This document shows, piece by piece, positions 22,124-31,971 of a DNA stretch of 64,000 nt. Origin of the DNA: Enterobacter sp. CC120223-11 (GTDB lineage Bacteria; Pseudomonadota; Gammaproteobacteria; Enterobacterales; Enterobacteriaceae); NCBI RefSeq assembly GCF_900215375.1, contig NZ_OBEF01000023.1:1-64000 (forward strand), given 5' to 3'. The position numbers and the translations under genes were made by a program. Under the pieces are notes generated by a model. The model saw nothing but the letters and a program-made list of their open reading frames with translations, ran no database searches and was not told the DNA's origin. Within the stretch, counting starts at the first letter, position 1. Each line of letters begins with the position of its first letter.

Positions 22124-22915
22124 TTATTTCTGGCAGGCAGGACAGCCGTAAAACGGCCTGGACGACACCATCGTCCTTTCGATAATGCCGCCGCAGCGCT
22201 CGCAGGGCTTTCCGTCCCGATGGAACACCTTAAAGCGGAACAGCGCCCCGTGATGTTTGTTTTCATCCGCCTGACCACGAGTCTGATACGACAGACGTGG
22301 GATGGCCAGCAGCGCATGCGCGAGTCTGTCAATCTGCGGCTCCGTAAGCTCACTAGCTTTGTGTGTCGCCGCCAGCTCGCACTCCCACAAAATCTCCACC
22401 CGCAGATAGTTACCCAACCCGGCAAGAAAAGCCTGGTCCAGCAGCAACCCGGAAAACTGCCGGTTGCGAAAGCGCTTTGAGAGCAGGCGGGCTTTCACCT
22501 CCTCTTCCGTTAACGAGGGATCGAGCACGTCCGGCCCGACACGTTGTAAAAATGGCTGTGTGGACAGCTGTTCTGGCGTGAGCATTTCAATATCTGAGGC
22601 GCTGTAGAGCAGAATCGCTTTCTTCGCCGTTTGCAAACGAACCCGCAGCACGCGAGTGGTTTGCGGTGCTTCCCCCGCATTCGCCACGCGCCAGACACCG
22701 TAAAGCTGATTGTGGCTGTACAACGTCAGCCCGCCGGAAAAGTGCGTCAGAAGTGCCTTGCCGCGCGTTTCAATATGGGTCACGGTTTGCCCTACAAGCA
22801 GTGCTTCAAACGCTTTCAGCTGCGGAAAAGCGAACCACGCATCTGCAATCTTCTCACCTTTTACCGCTGCTTCAAGGGTATCCGCCGCCCGGCGGATCTC
22901 CGGTCCTTCCGGCAT
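22124..22915 (-). CDS. nei: Endonuclease VIII
   Basis: Base-excision-repair DNA glycosylase/AP lyase (263 aa) for oxidised pyrimidines. The catalytic N-terminus is PEGPEIRRA after Met removal (Pro and Glu as active-site residues), with Lys53 in the QLKAFEALL region. The H2TH motif contains [14 protein letters not shown]-terminal zinc finger uses CERCGG...CPAC. It starts nine bases after the pxpC stop, so it is the last gene of the ybgI-pxpBC-nei unit. Confidence 0.97.
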   Translation of the reverse strand: MPEGPEIRRAADTLEAAVKGEKIADAWFAFPQLKAFEALLVGQTVTHIETRGKALLTHFSGGLTLYSHNQLYGVWRVANAGEAPQTTRVLRVRLQTAKKAILLYSASDIEMLTPEQLSTQPFLQRVGPDVLDPSLTEEEVKARLLSKRFRNRQFSGLLLDQAFLAGLGNYLRVEILWECELAATHKASELTEPQIDRLAHALLAIPRLSYQTRGQADENKHHGALFRFKVFHRDGKPCERCGGIIERTMVSSRPFYGCPACQK

Positions 22916-22924
22916 AACTTGTCC

Positions 22925-23857
22925 TTATTGTTCTCCGTTGAGTCGCCACGCCAGCTGCTCAAAATAACGATGCTGATCGTCGCGCGCCTTCAGCGCTTCT
23001 TCGAGAGAGCACTGAACAAAATGTATCGGTTGTCCGAGCGGAATCTGCGCCAGCTGGAACATATCCGCTTCGATGATGCACGCTATGCGCGGATAGCCGC
23101 CTGTAGTCTGCGCGTCATTCATCAGAACAATGGGCTGGCCGTTGTGCGGCACCTGCACCACGCCCGGCAACAGGCCGTGTGACAACAGTTCGCGATCGGT
23201 GGTACGCACCAGAGGCTGACCTTTCAGACGGTAGCCCATCCGGTTGCTCTGAGGGCTAAGTTGCCAGGGCGCGCGCCAGAAATTCTCCTGTGAAGCGGCA
23301 TCAAACTCATGGTATTCCGGCCCCGGCAAAGCGCGAATACGGTTGCCACGAAGCAGCAACTTCACGCCCTGCGGGCCGCTGAATGAGCGCTCTGAAGGAA
23401 ACACCTTCAGGCTGTCGCCATCCCGCAGACGACGCCCCTCCAGACCGCCAATGCCCACTTTCAGATCCGTGCTGTACGAGCCGAGCACTTTCGGCACATC
23501 AATGCCACCGGCAACGGCCAGATAGCTGCGAATACCGTGCAGCGGACGCTTCATCACCAGCGTTTGCCCGGCCTTGACCGGCAGACGCCAGCCTGCCCAA
23601 ACTGCCTCGCCGTCGAGCGTGGACTCACAACCTGCCCCGGTCAGGGCAAACCAGCCGTCCCGAGTGAACTGCACGGTGAACTGGCCGAGCGTAATTTCGA
23701 TCGCTGCCGCGTTCGGATTGTTGCCCACCAGCAGGTTGGCGGTCATCAGCGCAGGTTTATCCAGCGCGCCACAGCGGCTGACGCCCGACTGGCGCAGGCC
23801 GTAACGCCCGCCGTCCTGCACTGACGTATAAAGTCCCGAGCGAATAATGTTCAGCAT
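22925..23857 (-). CDS. pxpC: 5-oxoprolinase subunit C (YbgK)
   Basis: Subunit (310 aa) of the prokaryotic ATP-dependent 5-oxoprolinase PxpABC, which opens 5-oxoproline to glutamate. It belongs to the biotin-dependent carboxylase-like (AHS2/KipA) family, with GYRLKGQPL and [11 protein letters not shown] segments typical of it. It overlaps pxpB by seven bases. PxpA, which lies between pxpC and nei in E. coli, is missing here. Confidence 0.95.
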   Translation of the reverse strand: MLNIIRSGLYTSVQDGGRYGLRQSGVSRCGALDKPALMTANLLVGNNPNAAAIEITLGQFTVQFTRDGWFALTGAGCESTLDGEAVWAGWRLPVKAGQTLVMKRPLHGIRSYLAVAGGIDVPKVLGSYSTDLKVGIGGLEGRRLRDGDSLKVFPSERSFSGPQGVKLLLRGNRIRALPGPEYHEFDAASQENFWRAPWQLSPQSNRMGYRLKGQPLVRTTDRELLSHGLLPGVVQVPHNGQPIVLMNDAQTTGGYPRIACIIEADMFQLAQIPLGQPIHFVQCSLEEALKARDDQHRYFEQLAWRLNGEQ

Positions 23858-24507
23858 ACGCCCTCCTTCTGCGGCACAAAGCGCACCCTGTCGCCAGGCC
23901 GCAGTAAAACAGGCTCCGGCTGGCTGGCATCAAACAGTGCCAGCGAGGTATGCCCAATCAGCTGCCAGCCGCCGGGCGTGGTTAGCGGGTAAATGCCCGT
24001 AAGCTCTCCGCCGATCCCCACGCTGCCCGCAGGCACCTCCACGCGAGGCTCAGCGCGGCGCGGCATCGCCAGTTTTTCAGGCAAACCGCCGAGATAAGCA
24101 AAGCCTGGCTGGAAGCCCAAAAACCACACCACATATTCCTGCGATGAATGCAGCTCCACTACCTGCTTCGGCGTGAGGCCACTGTGTTCAGCCACCAGCG
24201 TTAAATCAGGTCCCAGCTTGCCGCCGTAGACCACAGGAATATCAATCTGACGCGAGTCGGGCTCCAGCACCTCACTCTCTTCCCACCAGCGCTGGAGACG
24301 CTCGATAGCATCCAGCGCCAGGCTCTGCGGGTTGCGCAGGATCACGGTGATGTTGTTCATCCCTGGAATGGCTTCCAGCACTTCGGGGTATTCCGGCAAG
24401 CGCTGGGTCAGCCGCCAGATACGCTTCTGGCTCTCCAGCGTTACGGGCGGTTCAAGTTCCAGAACGACTGCCGTCTCTCCCAACAGGTAACAACGCGCTC
24501 GCTGCAC
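23851..24507 (-). CDS. pxpB: 5-oxoprolinase subunit B (YbgJ)
   Basis: KipI/AHS1-family subunit (218 aa) of 5-oxoprolinase. The conserved core [23 protein letters not shown] is present (about 130-152), as is [15 protein letters not shown] near the C-terminus. With PxpC it supplies the phosphotransfer half of the reaction. It lies 15 bp after ybgI. Confidence 0.95.
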   Translation of the reverse strand: MQRARCYLLGETAVVLELEPPVTLESQKRIWRLTQRLPEYPEVLEAIPGMNNITVILRNPQSLALDAIERLQRWWEESEVLEPDSRQIDIPVVYGGKLGPDLTLVAEHSGLTPKQVVELHSSQEYVVWFLGFQPGFAYLGGLPEKLAMPRRAEPRVEVPAGSVGIGGELTGIYPLTTPGGWQLIGHTSLALFDASQPEPVLLRPGDRVRFVPQKEGVC

Positions 24508-24522
24508 TTTTTCCCTCTCTCA

Positions 24523-25266
24523 TCAGGCCGGGTTAGGGATATCAATAAAGGTGACATCCAGATCGGTGTTTTCGGTCAGCCATTCGCTTAGCGCACGAAT
24601 ACCGCCACGTTCGGTCGCGTGATGCCCCGCCGCATAAAAGTGCAGGCCCTGCTCACGTGCAGAATGGATGGTCTGTTCGGAGACTTCACCGGTAATAAAC
24701 GCATCCACGCCGAAGCGCGCCGCATTGTCGATAAAGCCCTGGCCGCCGCCGGTACACCAGGCCACGCGGCTGACTTTGTCCGGCCCGGTATCACCGGACC
24801 ACAGCGGTTTGCGGCCTAAACGGGCTTCAATCCAGGAGGCAAATTCGAGCCCGGACACCGGCATCGACAATTCACCCCACGGCACCAGTTGCTCAATCTC
24901 ACCTCTGATATTGATGCCAAGCAGCGCCGCCAGCTGGGCGTTATTGCCAAGTTCAGGGTGCGCGTCGAGCGGCAGATGCCAGCCATATAAGTTGATGTCA
25001 TTCGCCAGCAAGGTTTTCAGACGATTACGCTTCATGCCGCGGATAATCGGCGACTCGTTTTTCCAGAAATAGCCATGATGGACAATCACCGCATCGGCCT
25101 GCTGGCGGACGGCTTCATCCAACAGCGCCTGGCTTGCGGTAACGCCGGTGACGATTTTGCGGATCTCTTCCCGCCCTTCAACCTGCATGCCGTTCGGGCT
25201 GTAATCGCTGAACGCGCCGCTGTTCAGTTTCTCGTTAATCAGTTGTTCCAGTTCACTGTTTTTCAT
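24523..25266 (-). CDS. ybgI: NIF3-family metal-binding protein YbgI
   Basis: Dimetal-binding NIF3/DUF34 protein (247 aa) that forms a toroidal hexamer; its cellular role is not established, though links to GTP cyclohydrolase I-like chemistry and metal handling have been suggested. Metal ligands are visible in VIVHHGYFW (about 62-70), LPLDAHPELGNN and AGHHATERGG. The start MKNSELEQL gives the family length; an in-frame upstream Met would add 51 poorly conserved residues and is rejected. Confidence 0.94.
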   Translation of the reverse strand: MKNSELEQLINEKLNSGAFSDYSPNGMQVEGREEIRKIVTGVTASQALLDEAVRQQADAVIVHHGYFWKNESPIIRGMKRNRLKTLLANDINLYGWHLPLDAHPELGNNAQLAALLGINIRGEIEQLVPWGELSMPVSGLEFASWIEARLGRKPLWSGDTGPDKVSRVAWCTGGGQGFIDNAARFGVDAFITGEVSEQTIHSAREQGLHFYAAGHHATERGGIRALSEWLTENTDLDVTFIDIPNPA

Positions 25267-25529
25267 CGTCACTCCAGACTTTCTTTCGATACTGAGGGAT
25301 ACCATAGCCGCCCGGCAGCGATACGTCGATAGCAGGCCTGCGACAGGCTTCATGCGCACCGAAACCTCGCAGCAAAAATCGCTTAACGACACGCAGCACA
25401 ATCGTGTATATTTATGCACTAGGACAGCATATAAATTGAGCTTTCATGCTCAAATACCATGGATAGCATATAAGAAACGAATAATGCGGAATGATTATCT
25501 TCTGCACTTCTGGCAAGACTGAGAGCAAC

Positions 25530-27011
25530 ATGAAGACACCATCGTCACAACCACGTGCTATCTATTACGTGGTCGCCCTGCAAATCTGGGAATACTTTAG
25601 CTTTTACGGCATGCGCGCCCTGCTGATCCTGTACCTCACCAACCAGCTGAAATACAACGATAATCACGCCTACGCCCTGTTCAGCGCCTACTGCTCGCTG
25701 GTGTACGTCACGCCGATCCTTGGCGGCTGGCTGGCCGATAAGGTCCTCGGCAATCGCATGGCGGTGATGATAGGCGCCTTTTTGATGGCGGTAGGGCATC
25801 TGGTGCTGGGCGCCAGCGAAATCTCTTCGCTGTTCCTCTATCTGTCGCTGGCTATCATCGTGTGCGGCTACGGCCTGTTTAAATCCAACGTCAGTTGCCT
25901 GCTCGGCGAACTGTATGAGCCCACCGATCCGCGCCGCGACGGTGGTTTTTCGCTGCTATACGCGGCGGGTAACGTCGGCTCCATCATCGCGCCAATCGCC
26001 TGTGGCTACGTGCAGGAAGAGTACAGCTGGGCGATGGGCTTCGCGCTGGCGGCCATCGGCATGCTGGCAGGCCTGGTGATTTTCCTTTGCGGCAATCGCC
26101 ACTTCAGCCACACCGTCGGCGTCAACAAAGCCGTGCTGAACAGCAAAAAAATGGCTGTGCCCGTCTGGGGCTGGCTGCTGGCGCTGTTGGTCATTTCGCC
26201 GATCGTTATTGCGGTGCTGTTCTGGAAAGAGTGGTCTCTGTACGCGCTGATTGTGGCCACCGTGATTGGTCTGGCGATGCTTGGCAAAATCTATAAGAAG
26301 GCGGAAAACCAGAAGCAGCGTAAAGAGCTGGGCCTGATTGTGGTCCTCACCTTCTTCAGCCTGCTGTTCTGGGCCTTCGCGCAGCAGGGCGGCAGCTCTA
26401 TCAGCCTCTATATCGATCGCTTCGTAAACCGTAACATTCTCGGCTACGAAGTGCCGACGGCGATGTTCCAGTCCGTCAACGGCTTCGCGGTGATGATGTG
26501 CGGCGTGTTCCTTGCCTGGGTGGTAAAAGAATCAGTGACCGGTAACCGCGCCGTACGCATCTGGGGGAAATACGCTTTAGGCCTCGGCCTGATGAGCGCC
26601 GGGTTCTGTATTCTGACCCTCAGCGCGCGCTGGTCGGCGTCCTTCGGACACTCTTCCATGCCATTGATGATTCTTGGCATGGCGGTGATGGGCTTCGCTG
26701 AGCTGTTTATCGACCCGGTCGCTATGGCGCAGATCACGCGTATAGAAATTCCGGGCGTTACCGGCGTACTGACGGGTATTTATATGCTGCTTTCAGGCGC
26801 CATTGCGAACTATGTGGCAGGCGTGATTGCCGATCAGACCTCGCAAAGCTCTTTCGACGCGGCAGGTGCCATCAACTACTCGATCAACGCCTACATCGAA
26901 GTGTTCAGTCAGATAACCTGGGGCGCGCTCGCCTGCGTCGCCGCGGTGCTGATTATCTGGATTGCTCATGCGATGAAGGTCCGCTCCCGCAGCCTGGCGC
27001 TGGAGTCCTAA
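25530..27011 (+). CDS. dtpD: Dipeptide:proton symporter DtpD (POT family)
   Basis: Inner-membrane di/tripeptide transporter (493 aa) with about 14 TM helices, of the PTR2/POT family. The E-x-x-E-x-F/Y proton-coupling motif on helix 1 is modified to [14 protein letters not shown], as in E. coli DtpD. The start at [10 protein letters not shown] is chosen by alignment and a GAGAG ribosome-binding site; an in-frame Met 13 codons upstream is less likely. It is divergent from ybgI across a 263-bp gap and overlaps phrB tail-to-tail by four bases. Confidence 0.95.
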   Translation: MKTPSSQPRAIYYVVALQIWEYFSFYGMRALLILYLTNQLKYNDNHAYALFSAYCSLVYVTPILGGWLADKVLGNRMAVMIGAFLMAVGHLVLGASEISSLFLYLSLAIIVCGYGLFKSNVSCLLGELYEPTDPRRDGGFSLLYAAGNVGSIIAPIACGYVQEEYSWAMGFALAAIGMLAGLVIFLCGNRHFSHTVGVNKAVLNSKKMAVPVWGWLLALLVISPIVIAVLFWKEWSLYALIVATVIGLAMLGKIYKKAENQKQRKELGLIVVLTFFSLLFWAFAQQGGSSISLYIDRFVNRNILGYEVPTAMFQSVNGFAVMMCGVFLAWVVKESVTGNRAVRIWGKYALGLGLMSAGFCILTLSARWSASFGHSSMPLMILGMAVMGFAELFIDPVAMAQITRIEIPGVTGVLTGIYMLLSGAIANYVAGVIADQTSQSSFDAAGAINYSINAYIEVFSQITWGALACVAAVLIIWIAHAMKVRSRSLALES

Positions 27012-28420
27012 GCCTTTCTGGCGGCTTCATAGGCCGCCAGCGTTTCCTGCCGCGCCTGTTTGTGATCGACAATCGGGCGCGGATAATCCAGCTCAATCCC
27101 TTCTTTTTCTGCCCACTTCCAGGGCTCGTGAATGGCTTTGTCCGGCACGGCTTTTAGTTCAGGCAGCCACTGGCGAATAAACTCCCCTTCTTTGTCAAAG
27201 CGTTCACCCTGAGTCGTTGGGTTGAAGATCCTGAAATACGGGGCAGCATCGGTGCCCGTTGACGCCGCCCACTGCCAGCCGCCGTTGTTTGCCGCTAAGT
27301 CACCATCCACCAGCTGCGACATGAAATACCGCTCCCCTTCCCGCCAGTCGATGAGTAAATCCTTCACAAGGAAACTGGCAACAATCATCCTCAGGCGGTT
27401 GTGCATCCAGCCCGTTTCACTGAGCTGACGCATGGCCGCATCCACGATCGGGTAACCGGTTTTCCCCTGCTGCCAGGCGGTGAGCGCCTTTTCATCCTGA
27501 TTCCAGGCGACTTTGTCGGTCCAGACAATAAACGGCTTATGGCGGCAAAGCTCAGGGTGGAACGTCATCAGGTGGCGGTAAAACTCCCGCCAGATAAGTT
27601 CGTTCAGCCACACCGCGCCGGGGCCGCCCTCCAGTGCCTGAGGGCATTCGGTCAGCAAGCGGTGCAGACACTGGCGCGGGGAAAGTACACCGAGCGTCAG
27701 GCATGCCGATAAGCGGCTGGTGCCTTCGATGGCAGGGAAATCTCTTTTCTCTTCATATTCAGCAGCCTGCTGCTGGCAGAAATGGCGTAGTCTGGCGATG
27801 GCCTGCTTTTCATCAGCGGCAAACAGCTTCGCGTCGAACGGAACCTGAGGATAATTAAGCGTAATTTCCGTCATTTCTTCTGCCTCTTCGGCACGAGGCG
27901 CAGGCGCCGCAACGCACTCCGGCAGCCCCTCTTTCAGTCGCCGGAGATAGGCATTTTTAAAGGGCGTAAACACTTTGTACATCTGATGATTGCCGGTGAT
28001 CACGCTGCCAGGGGGCAGCATCACGCTGTCGTCAAAACCCTGGCACATGACGGTATCCAGCGTTTTCTCCAGCAGCGCATCACGTTTACGCTCATTGATT
28101 TCATACTGATAGTTGTAAAAAAGCTGGCTGACCTGATGCGCATCACACACCTTTTCGACTTCAGCCACCGACGCCGCAAAATCCTCCACCTCCCGAAAGA
28201 TCAGTGGAATGTTTTTAAGCGCCAGCTGACTTTGCAAGGCGTTGAGATGTGCCTGTAAAAAAGCCGCCTGACGCGGGGCCATCTCATGCTCTGCCCACTG
28301 CTTCGGCGTGGCGATATACAGGGCGATAACCTTTGCCTTTGGGTGGCGGCAAGCGGCAGCCAGGGCCAGGTTGTCATGCAGGCGTAAATCGGTGCGAAAC
28401 CAGACCAGATGGGTGGGCAT
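27008..28420 (-). CDS. phrB: Deoxyribodipyrimidine photolyase
   Basis: Class I CPD photolyase (470 aa) that repairs cyclobutane pyrimidine dimers with blue light, using reduced FAD and the MTHF antenna. An N-terminal antenna domain ([17 protein letters not shown]) is followed by the C-terminal FAD domain with [38 protein letters not shown] and the electron-transfer tryptophans. It follows ybgA by nine bases, so the two are co-transcribed. Confidence 0.97.
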   Translation of the reverse strand: MPTHLVWFRTDLRLHDNLALAAACRHPKAKVIALYIATPKQWAEHEMAPRQAAFLQAHLNALQSQLALKNIPLIFREVEDFAASVAEVEKVCDAHQVSQLFYNYQYEINERKRDALLEKTLDTVMCQGFDDSVMLPPGSVITGNHQMYKVFTPFKNAYLRRLKEGLPECVAAPAPRAEEAEEMTEITLNYPQVPFDAKLFAADEKQAIARLRHFCQQQAAEYEEKRDFPAIEGTSRLSACLTLGVLSPRQCLHRLLTECPQALEGGPGAVWLNELIWREFYRHLMTFHPELCRHKPFIVWTDKVAWNQDEKALTAWQQGKTGYPIVDAAMRQLSETGWMHNRLRMIVASFLVKDLLIDWREGERYFMSQLVDGDLAANNGGWQWAASTGTDAAPYFRIFNPTTQGERFDKEGEFIRQWLPELKAVPDKAIHEPWKWAEKEGIELDYPRPIVDHKQARQETLAAYEAARKA

Positions 28421-28429
28421 AATTCTCCG

Positions 28430-29386
28430 TTAATGTCCGTAACGTAAACGCAAAGCTTCCGGCCAGGGGTCGAAGTAGCGCTGCCCGGCCAGATAAGCAT
28501 CAGGAAATTCAGCCATATAGTGTTTTAACAGCGTGACGGGCGCAAGTAGCGGCTGCGTACCCTGCCGGTATTTGTCGATAAGGTTCGCCAGCTCCTGCCG
28601 CTGGCGGCTGTTAAGCTGTTTACGGAAGTAGCCCTGGACGTGCATCAGCACGTTGGTATGATTGCGCCGGGTCGCCGGGTGCGCCATCAGAGTCATCAGG
28701 CGCAGACGATACTCCACAAAGAACTTGTCCAACGATGGCCACTCCGCCATCGCGGCCACAAAGCGGCCAAGCTCCCGATACAGAGGCTGCGAATGTGCCA
28801 GCAGCAGTAGCTTGTAGCGACTGTGAAAGGCCATCAGTTCGCCGCGGGTTAGCCCTCGTTCACGCAATGCATTGAGCTCATGCAGGGCATAAATACGCTC
28901 GACAAAGTTCTCCCGCAGCACGGGGTCCTGCAGTCGCCCGTCTTCTTCCACCGGCAGCCACGGAAAAGTCTGCATCAGCAGTTGGGTGTAAATACCTCGG
29001 CCTGCCTTACGGTTGTTTTTGCCGTCCACATCGTAGATTCGCACCCGCTCCATGCCGCAGCTTGGCGAGTTTTTACAGACGATGTAACCGCACAGATTTT
29101 CGAAGCGGGCGATGCGCTTGTGGGTAAAGTCACTCATCGCTTCGGTTAAATCACCTTCCCGCCCGTCGCTGAATCTCAGATGCAGCTCGCCCTGTTCATC
29201 TTTGACCATGCGCAGAGCAGGTCTGGGTACGGGAAGCCCAATTGCCATCTCCGGGCAAACCGCTTCAAACGCTACCCAGGGGCTGAGTTCGTCTACCGCG
29301 AAGAGCAATCTTTTATGCCCCCCGTCAAAGCGGACCTTCTCGCCCAATAAACAGGCGCTGATGCCTACCGGGATCTTCTCACTCAT
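28430..29386 (-). CDS. ybgA: DUF523-DUF1722 two-domain protein YbgA
   Basis: A 318-residue protein with two recognisable parts. The first, about 1-150, is a DUF523 domain (GISACLLGEKVRFDGGHKR, FEAVCPEMAIGLPVPRP, CKNSPSCGMERV); its conserved cysteines match the TudS thiouracil desulfidase family, which binds a 4Fe-4S cluster. The second, about 185-305, is a DUF1722 domain (YKLLLLAHSQPLYRELGR, HPATRRNHTNVLMHVQGYFRK). The E. coli YbgA I know of is about 169 aa and carries only DUF1722. Tight linkage to phrB hints at a nucleotide or UV-damage role; the substrate is unknown. Confidence 0.9.
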   Translation of the reverse strand: MSEKIPVGISACLLGEKVRFDGGHKRLLFAVDELSPWVAFEAVCPEMAIGLPVPRPALRMVKDEQGELHLRFSDGREGDLTEAMSDFTHKRIARFENLCGYIVCKNSPSCGMERVRIYDVDGKNNRKAGRGIYTQLLMQTFPWLPVEEDGRLQDPVLRENFVERIYALHELNALRERGLTRGELMAFHSRYKLLLLAHSQPLYRELGRFVAAMAEWPSLDKFFVEYRLRLMTLMAHPATRRNHTNVLMHVQGYFRKQLNSRQRQELANLIDKYRQGTQPLLAPVTLLKHYMAEFPDAYLAGQRYFDPWPEALRLRYGH

Positions 29387-29434
29387 ACAGCACTCCTTTC
29401 AGGCATATAAAAGAAGTGTAGACGCAAGAAAACG

Positions 29435-29456
29435 AAAAAGGCCGCACGGGGCGGCC
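29435..29456 (-). terminator. Hairpin with T-run upstream of ybgA
   Basis: Minus strand: GGCCGC, five-base loop, GCGGCC, TTTTT. It has the shape of an intrinsic terminator placed before ybgA, so it would end a transcript coming from 29457-29621 or read-through from ybfA, or act as an attenuator for ybgA-phrB. Confidence 0.7.
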
Positions 29457-29621
29457 TGGAAACATCCTAATGCTTTTCCAGCCACTGATGAGAGAGGACA
29501 ACGCAGTTTAGGAATTAATCAAGGTGGCGTGCCTTGACGAACCTTGCAGGGAAGCCCAAAATCAACGCTCCTGGGTAGGAACTTAAAGTATTCCCCAACG
29601 GACCGCGAATCCTGAGGGCAT
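29457..29621. other. Unassigned intergenic segment between two terminators
   Basis: 165 bp flanked by terminator-like hairpins on both sides, with no supportable ORF. It contains the short inverted repeat CAAGG/CCTTG (29520-29536). In E. coli this interval carries rhsC; no Rhs sequence is seen here. A small RNA on either strand is possible but no promoter is convincing. Confidence 0.35.
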
Positions 29622-29657
29622 AAAAAAACCGCCACGTTTAACGTTGGCGGTTTTTTT
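29622..29657. terminator. Bidirectional terminator after ybfA
   Basis: A7-AACCGCCA-loop-TGGCGGTT-T7 symmetrical hairpin. On the minus strand it ends ybfA; its symmetry lets it work both ways. Confidence 0.9.
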
Positions 29658-29680
29658 ATGTTCAGCAATCGGCTTCTGGC

Positions 29681-29881
29681 TTAGTAGAAATCGCAGGTCG
29701 CTTTTTCTGCCTGATCCATCCACACCGGTTTTTCACTGGTTTTCGACCAGACACGGTGCAGGTAGCTGTAAAAACGCCCGCGATCTTTCCAGAACAGCAT
29801 CACTGGCAGTGCTACAACGCCCGCCACGATGGCGAAAGCTCGACGCATCAATACAACATGTGCAGGAAACTCTTTGTACAT
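29681..29881 (-). CDS. ybfA: Small membrane protein YbfA
   Basis: A 66-residue protein of the YbfA family, unknown function. One hydrophobic segment at about 13-30 ([17 protein letters not shown]), then a conserved basic/aromatic tail ([27 protein letters not shown]). It is divergent from kdpFABC, as in E. coli, and has a GGAGAGAGAT ribosome-binding site. Confidence 0.9.
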   Translation of the reverse strand: MYKEFPAHVVLMRRAFAIVAGVVALPVMLFWKDRGRFYSYLHRVWSKTSEKPVWMDQAEKATCDFY

Positions 29882-30081
29882 AATCTCTCTCCCCTTTCAT
29901 GGCCGGCAATCAACGCCGGTAAATGTGATCTGCTTAAAATAATACCTTCCTGCGTGTAATTTTACTACTCATCCGACCACTTTATTTAGGCTATTTAGTG
30001 CTTATTTACATTCCGTGACGTAATTAGGTTACATAAACGTTAAATAAATACTAATCATTAGTTAATGAATGGCTTCTACCC

Positions 30082-30109
30082 ATTTTTATATAATTTTTAC
30101 ACCCCGCCT
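30082..30109 (+). promoter_or_regulatory. KdpE-binding and kdpF promoter region
   Basis: T-rich direct repeat ATTTTTATATAATTTTTACA followed by CCCCGCC, closely matching the KdpE operator upstream of E. coli kdpFABC. It lies about 75-100 bp before kdpF. The rest of the 300-bp ybfA-kdpF gap is AT-rich with no gene. Confidence 0.65.
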
Positions 30110-30182
30110 TTTGATTTTTGCGAAATCTTTGCACTGAAAAACATACCGTTATGGCACGTCATTAAACACCTGGAGGTGGACT

Positions 30183-30272
30183 GTGAGTGCAGGCGTGCTA
30201 ACCGGCATCGTGCTGGTTTTCCTGTTAATGGGCTATCTGGTTTATGCCCTGATCAATGCGGAGGCATTCTGA
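30183..30272 (+). CDS. kdpF: K(+)-transporting ATPase subunit KdpF
   Basis: A 29-residue single-TM protein starting GTG ([19 protein letters not shown]) and ending NAEAF. It stabilises the KdpABC complex in the inner membrane. GGAGG lies six bases before the GTG. Its TGA shares a base with the kdpA ATG (TGATG). Confidence 0.95.
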   Translation: MSAGVLTGIVLVFLLMGYLVYALINAEAF

Positions 30273-31951
30273 TGGCTGCGCAGGCTTTTTTACTTATCGC
30301 CAGCTTTTTACTGGTTCTTTTCCTACTGGCAAAACCACTGGGCTCGCTTCTGGCGAAGCTTATCGCTAACACCTCTCTGCCCGGCACTGCAACGGTTGAG
30401 CGCGGTCTTTGGCGCGTGATGGGCATCTCCCCGTCTGAAATGAACTGGCGCCAGTATTTATTCGCTATTTTGTGGCTCAACATCGCGGGCGTATTCCTGC
30501 TGTTCACGATGCTGATGTTGCAGGGTTCGCTCCCGCTGAATCCACAGAAACTTCCGGGCCTGTCCTGGGATCTGGCGATGAACACAGCCATTAGCTTCGT
30601 CTCCAACACCAACTGGCAGGCATACAGCGGCGAAAGCACGCTGAGCTATTTCAGCCAGATGAGTGGCCTCGCGGTGCAGAACTTCCTTTCTGCGGCGACC
30701 GGGATCGCCGTCGTGTTCGCACTGATTCGCGGATTCGCACGTCACAGCACTGACAAACTCGGCAACGCATGGATGGACATCATCCGCGTCACGCTGTGGA
30801 TCCTGCTGCCGCTTTCCTTGCTGATTGCGCTGTTTATGATTCAGCAGGGCACGCTGCAAAACTTCCTGCCGTATCAGCATTTCACCTCGCTTGAAGGCGT
30901 AAAAGGGCTGCTGCCGATGGGGCCTGTCGCCTCGCAGGAAGCGATCAAAATGCTTGGGACTAACGGCGGCGGCTTCTTTAACGCTAACTCCAGCCATCCG
31001 TTTGAAAACCCGACGGCGCTGACCAACGCCGTACAAATGCTGGCGATTTTCCTGATTCCCGCCGCGCTCTGTTTCGCCTTTGGTGAAGCGGTGAATGACA
31101 AACGCCAGGGCCGCGCCATCCTGTGGGCGATGTCGGCGATCTTCGTGGTCTGTGTGGTGGTGGTGATGTGGGCAGAGCTGAAAGGCAACCCGCACTTCCT
31201 GAGCCTCGGCGCTGACAGCGCAGCCAATATGGAAGGCAAAGAGAGCCGCTTCGGCATCCTGCAAAGCAGCCTGTTTGCGGTGATCACCACGGCGGCATCC
31301 TGTGGCGCAGTCAACGCCATGCACGACTCCTTCACCGCGCTGGGCGGCATGGTGCCGATGTGGCTGATGCAGATTGGTGAAGTGGTGTTCGGCGGCGTTG
31401 GCTCAGGGCTGTACGGCATGCTGCTGTTCGTCCTGCTGGCGGTGTTTATCGCCGGGCTGATGATTGGCCGTACGCCGGAATACCTCGGTAAAAAAATCGA
31501 CGTCCGTGAAATGAAAATGACGGCGCTGGCGATCCTCGTCACGCCAGCCCTGGTGCTGCTCGGCACCGCGCTGGCCATGATGACCGAAGCGGGACGCGCC
31601 GGGATGTTCAACCCGGGCATTCACGGCTTTAGCGAAGTGCTTTACGCCGTCTCGTCTGCCGCCAACAACAACGGCAGCGCCTTTGCGGGCCTGAGCACCA
31701 ACTCTCCATTCTGGAACTGCCTGCTGGCGTTCTGCATGTTCGTCGGCCGCTTTGGCGTGATTATTCCAGTGATGGCAATTGCCGGCTCACTCGCCAGCAA
31801 GAAAATTCAGCCCGCCAGCCCTGGCACGCTGCCGACCTGCGGCCCACTGTTCGTCGGCCTGCTGATTGGTACCGTGATTTTAGTCGGCGCCCTGACCTTT
31901 ATTCCTGCCCTGGCGCTAGGCCCGGTCGCAGAACATCTCTCTTCTTTATAA
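30272..31951 (+). CDS. kdpA: K(+)-transporting ATPase subunit KdpA
   Basis: Potassium-channel-like subunit (559 aa) with about 10 TM helices and four selectivity-filter loops, including [30 protein letters not shown] and [12 protein letters not shown]. It selects K+ for the Kdp pump used at very low external potassium. The start is the ATG overlapping the kdpF stop; the open frame extends 69 codons upstream, but that part covers the kdpF region and promoter and has no ribosome-binding site. Confidence 0.97.
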   Translation: MAAQAFLLIASFLLVLFLLAKPLGSLLAKLIANTSLPGTATVERGLWRVMGISPSEMNWRQYLFAILWLNIAGVFLLFTMLMLQGSLPLNPQKLPGLSWDLAMNTAISFVSNTNWQAYSGESTLSYFSQMSGLAVQNFLSAATGIAVVFALIRGFARHSTDKLGNAWMDIIRVTLWILLPLSLLIALFMIQQGTLQNFLPYQHFTSLEGVKGLLPMGPVASQEAIKMLGTNGGGFFNANSSHPFENPTALTNAVQMLAIFLIPAALCFAFGEAVNDKRQGRAILWAMSAIFVVCVVVVMWAELKGNPHFLSLGADSAANMEGKESRFGILQSSLFAVITTAASCGAVNAMHDSFTALGGMVPMWLMQIGEVVFGGVGSGLYGMLLFVLLAVFIAGLMIGRTPEYLGKKIDVREMKMTALAILVTPALVLLGTALAMMTEAGRAGMFNPGIHGFSEVLYAVSSAANNNGSAFAGLSTNSPFWNCLLAFCMFVGRFGVIIPVMAIAGSLASKKIQPASPGTLPTCGPLFVGLLIGTVILVGALTFIPALALGPVAEHLSSL

Positions 31952-31971
31952 GCACGCTGGAGACACGTTTT

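Noticed and set aside
25267-25419. 51-residue N-terminal extension of YbgI
   Set aside because: Not conserved in the family, and the internal Met gives the exact usual length.
29387-29680. Possible Rhs remnant, since rhsC lies here in E. coli
   Set aside because: No Rhs core repeat or tip sequence can be seen in this short gap.
30065-30271. N-terminal extension of kdpA
   Set aside because: The extra 69 codons run through the kdp promoter and kdpF; the TGATG overlap with kdpF and family length support 30272 as start.
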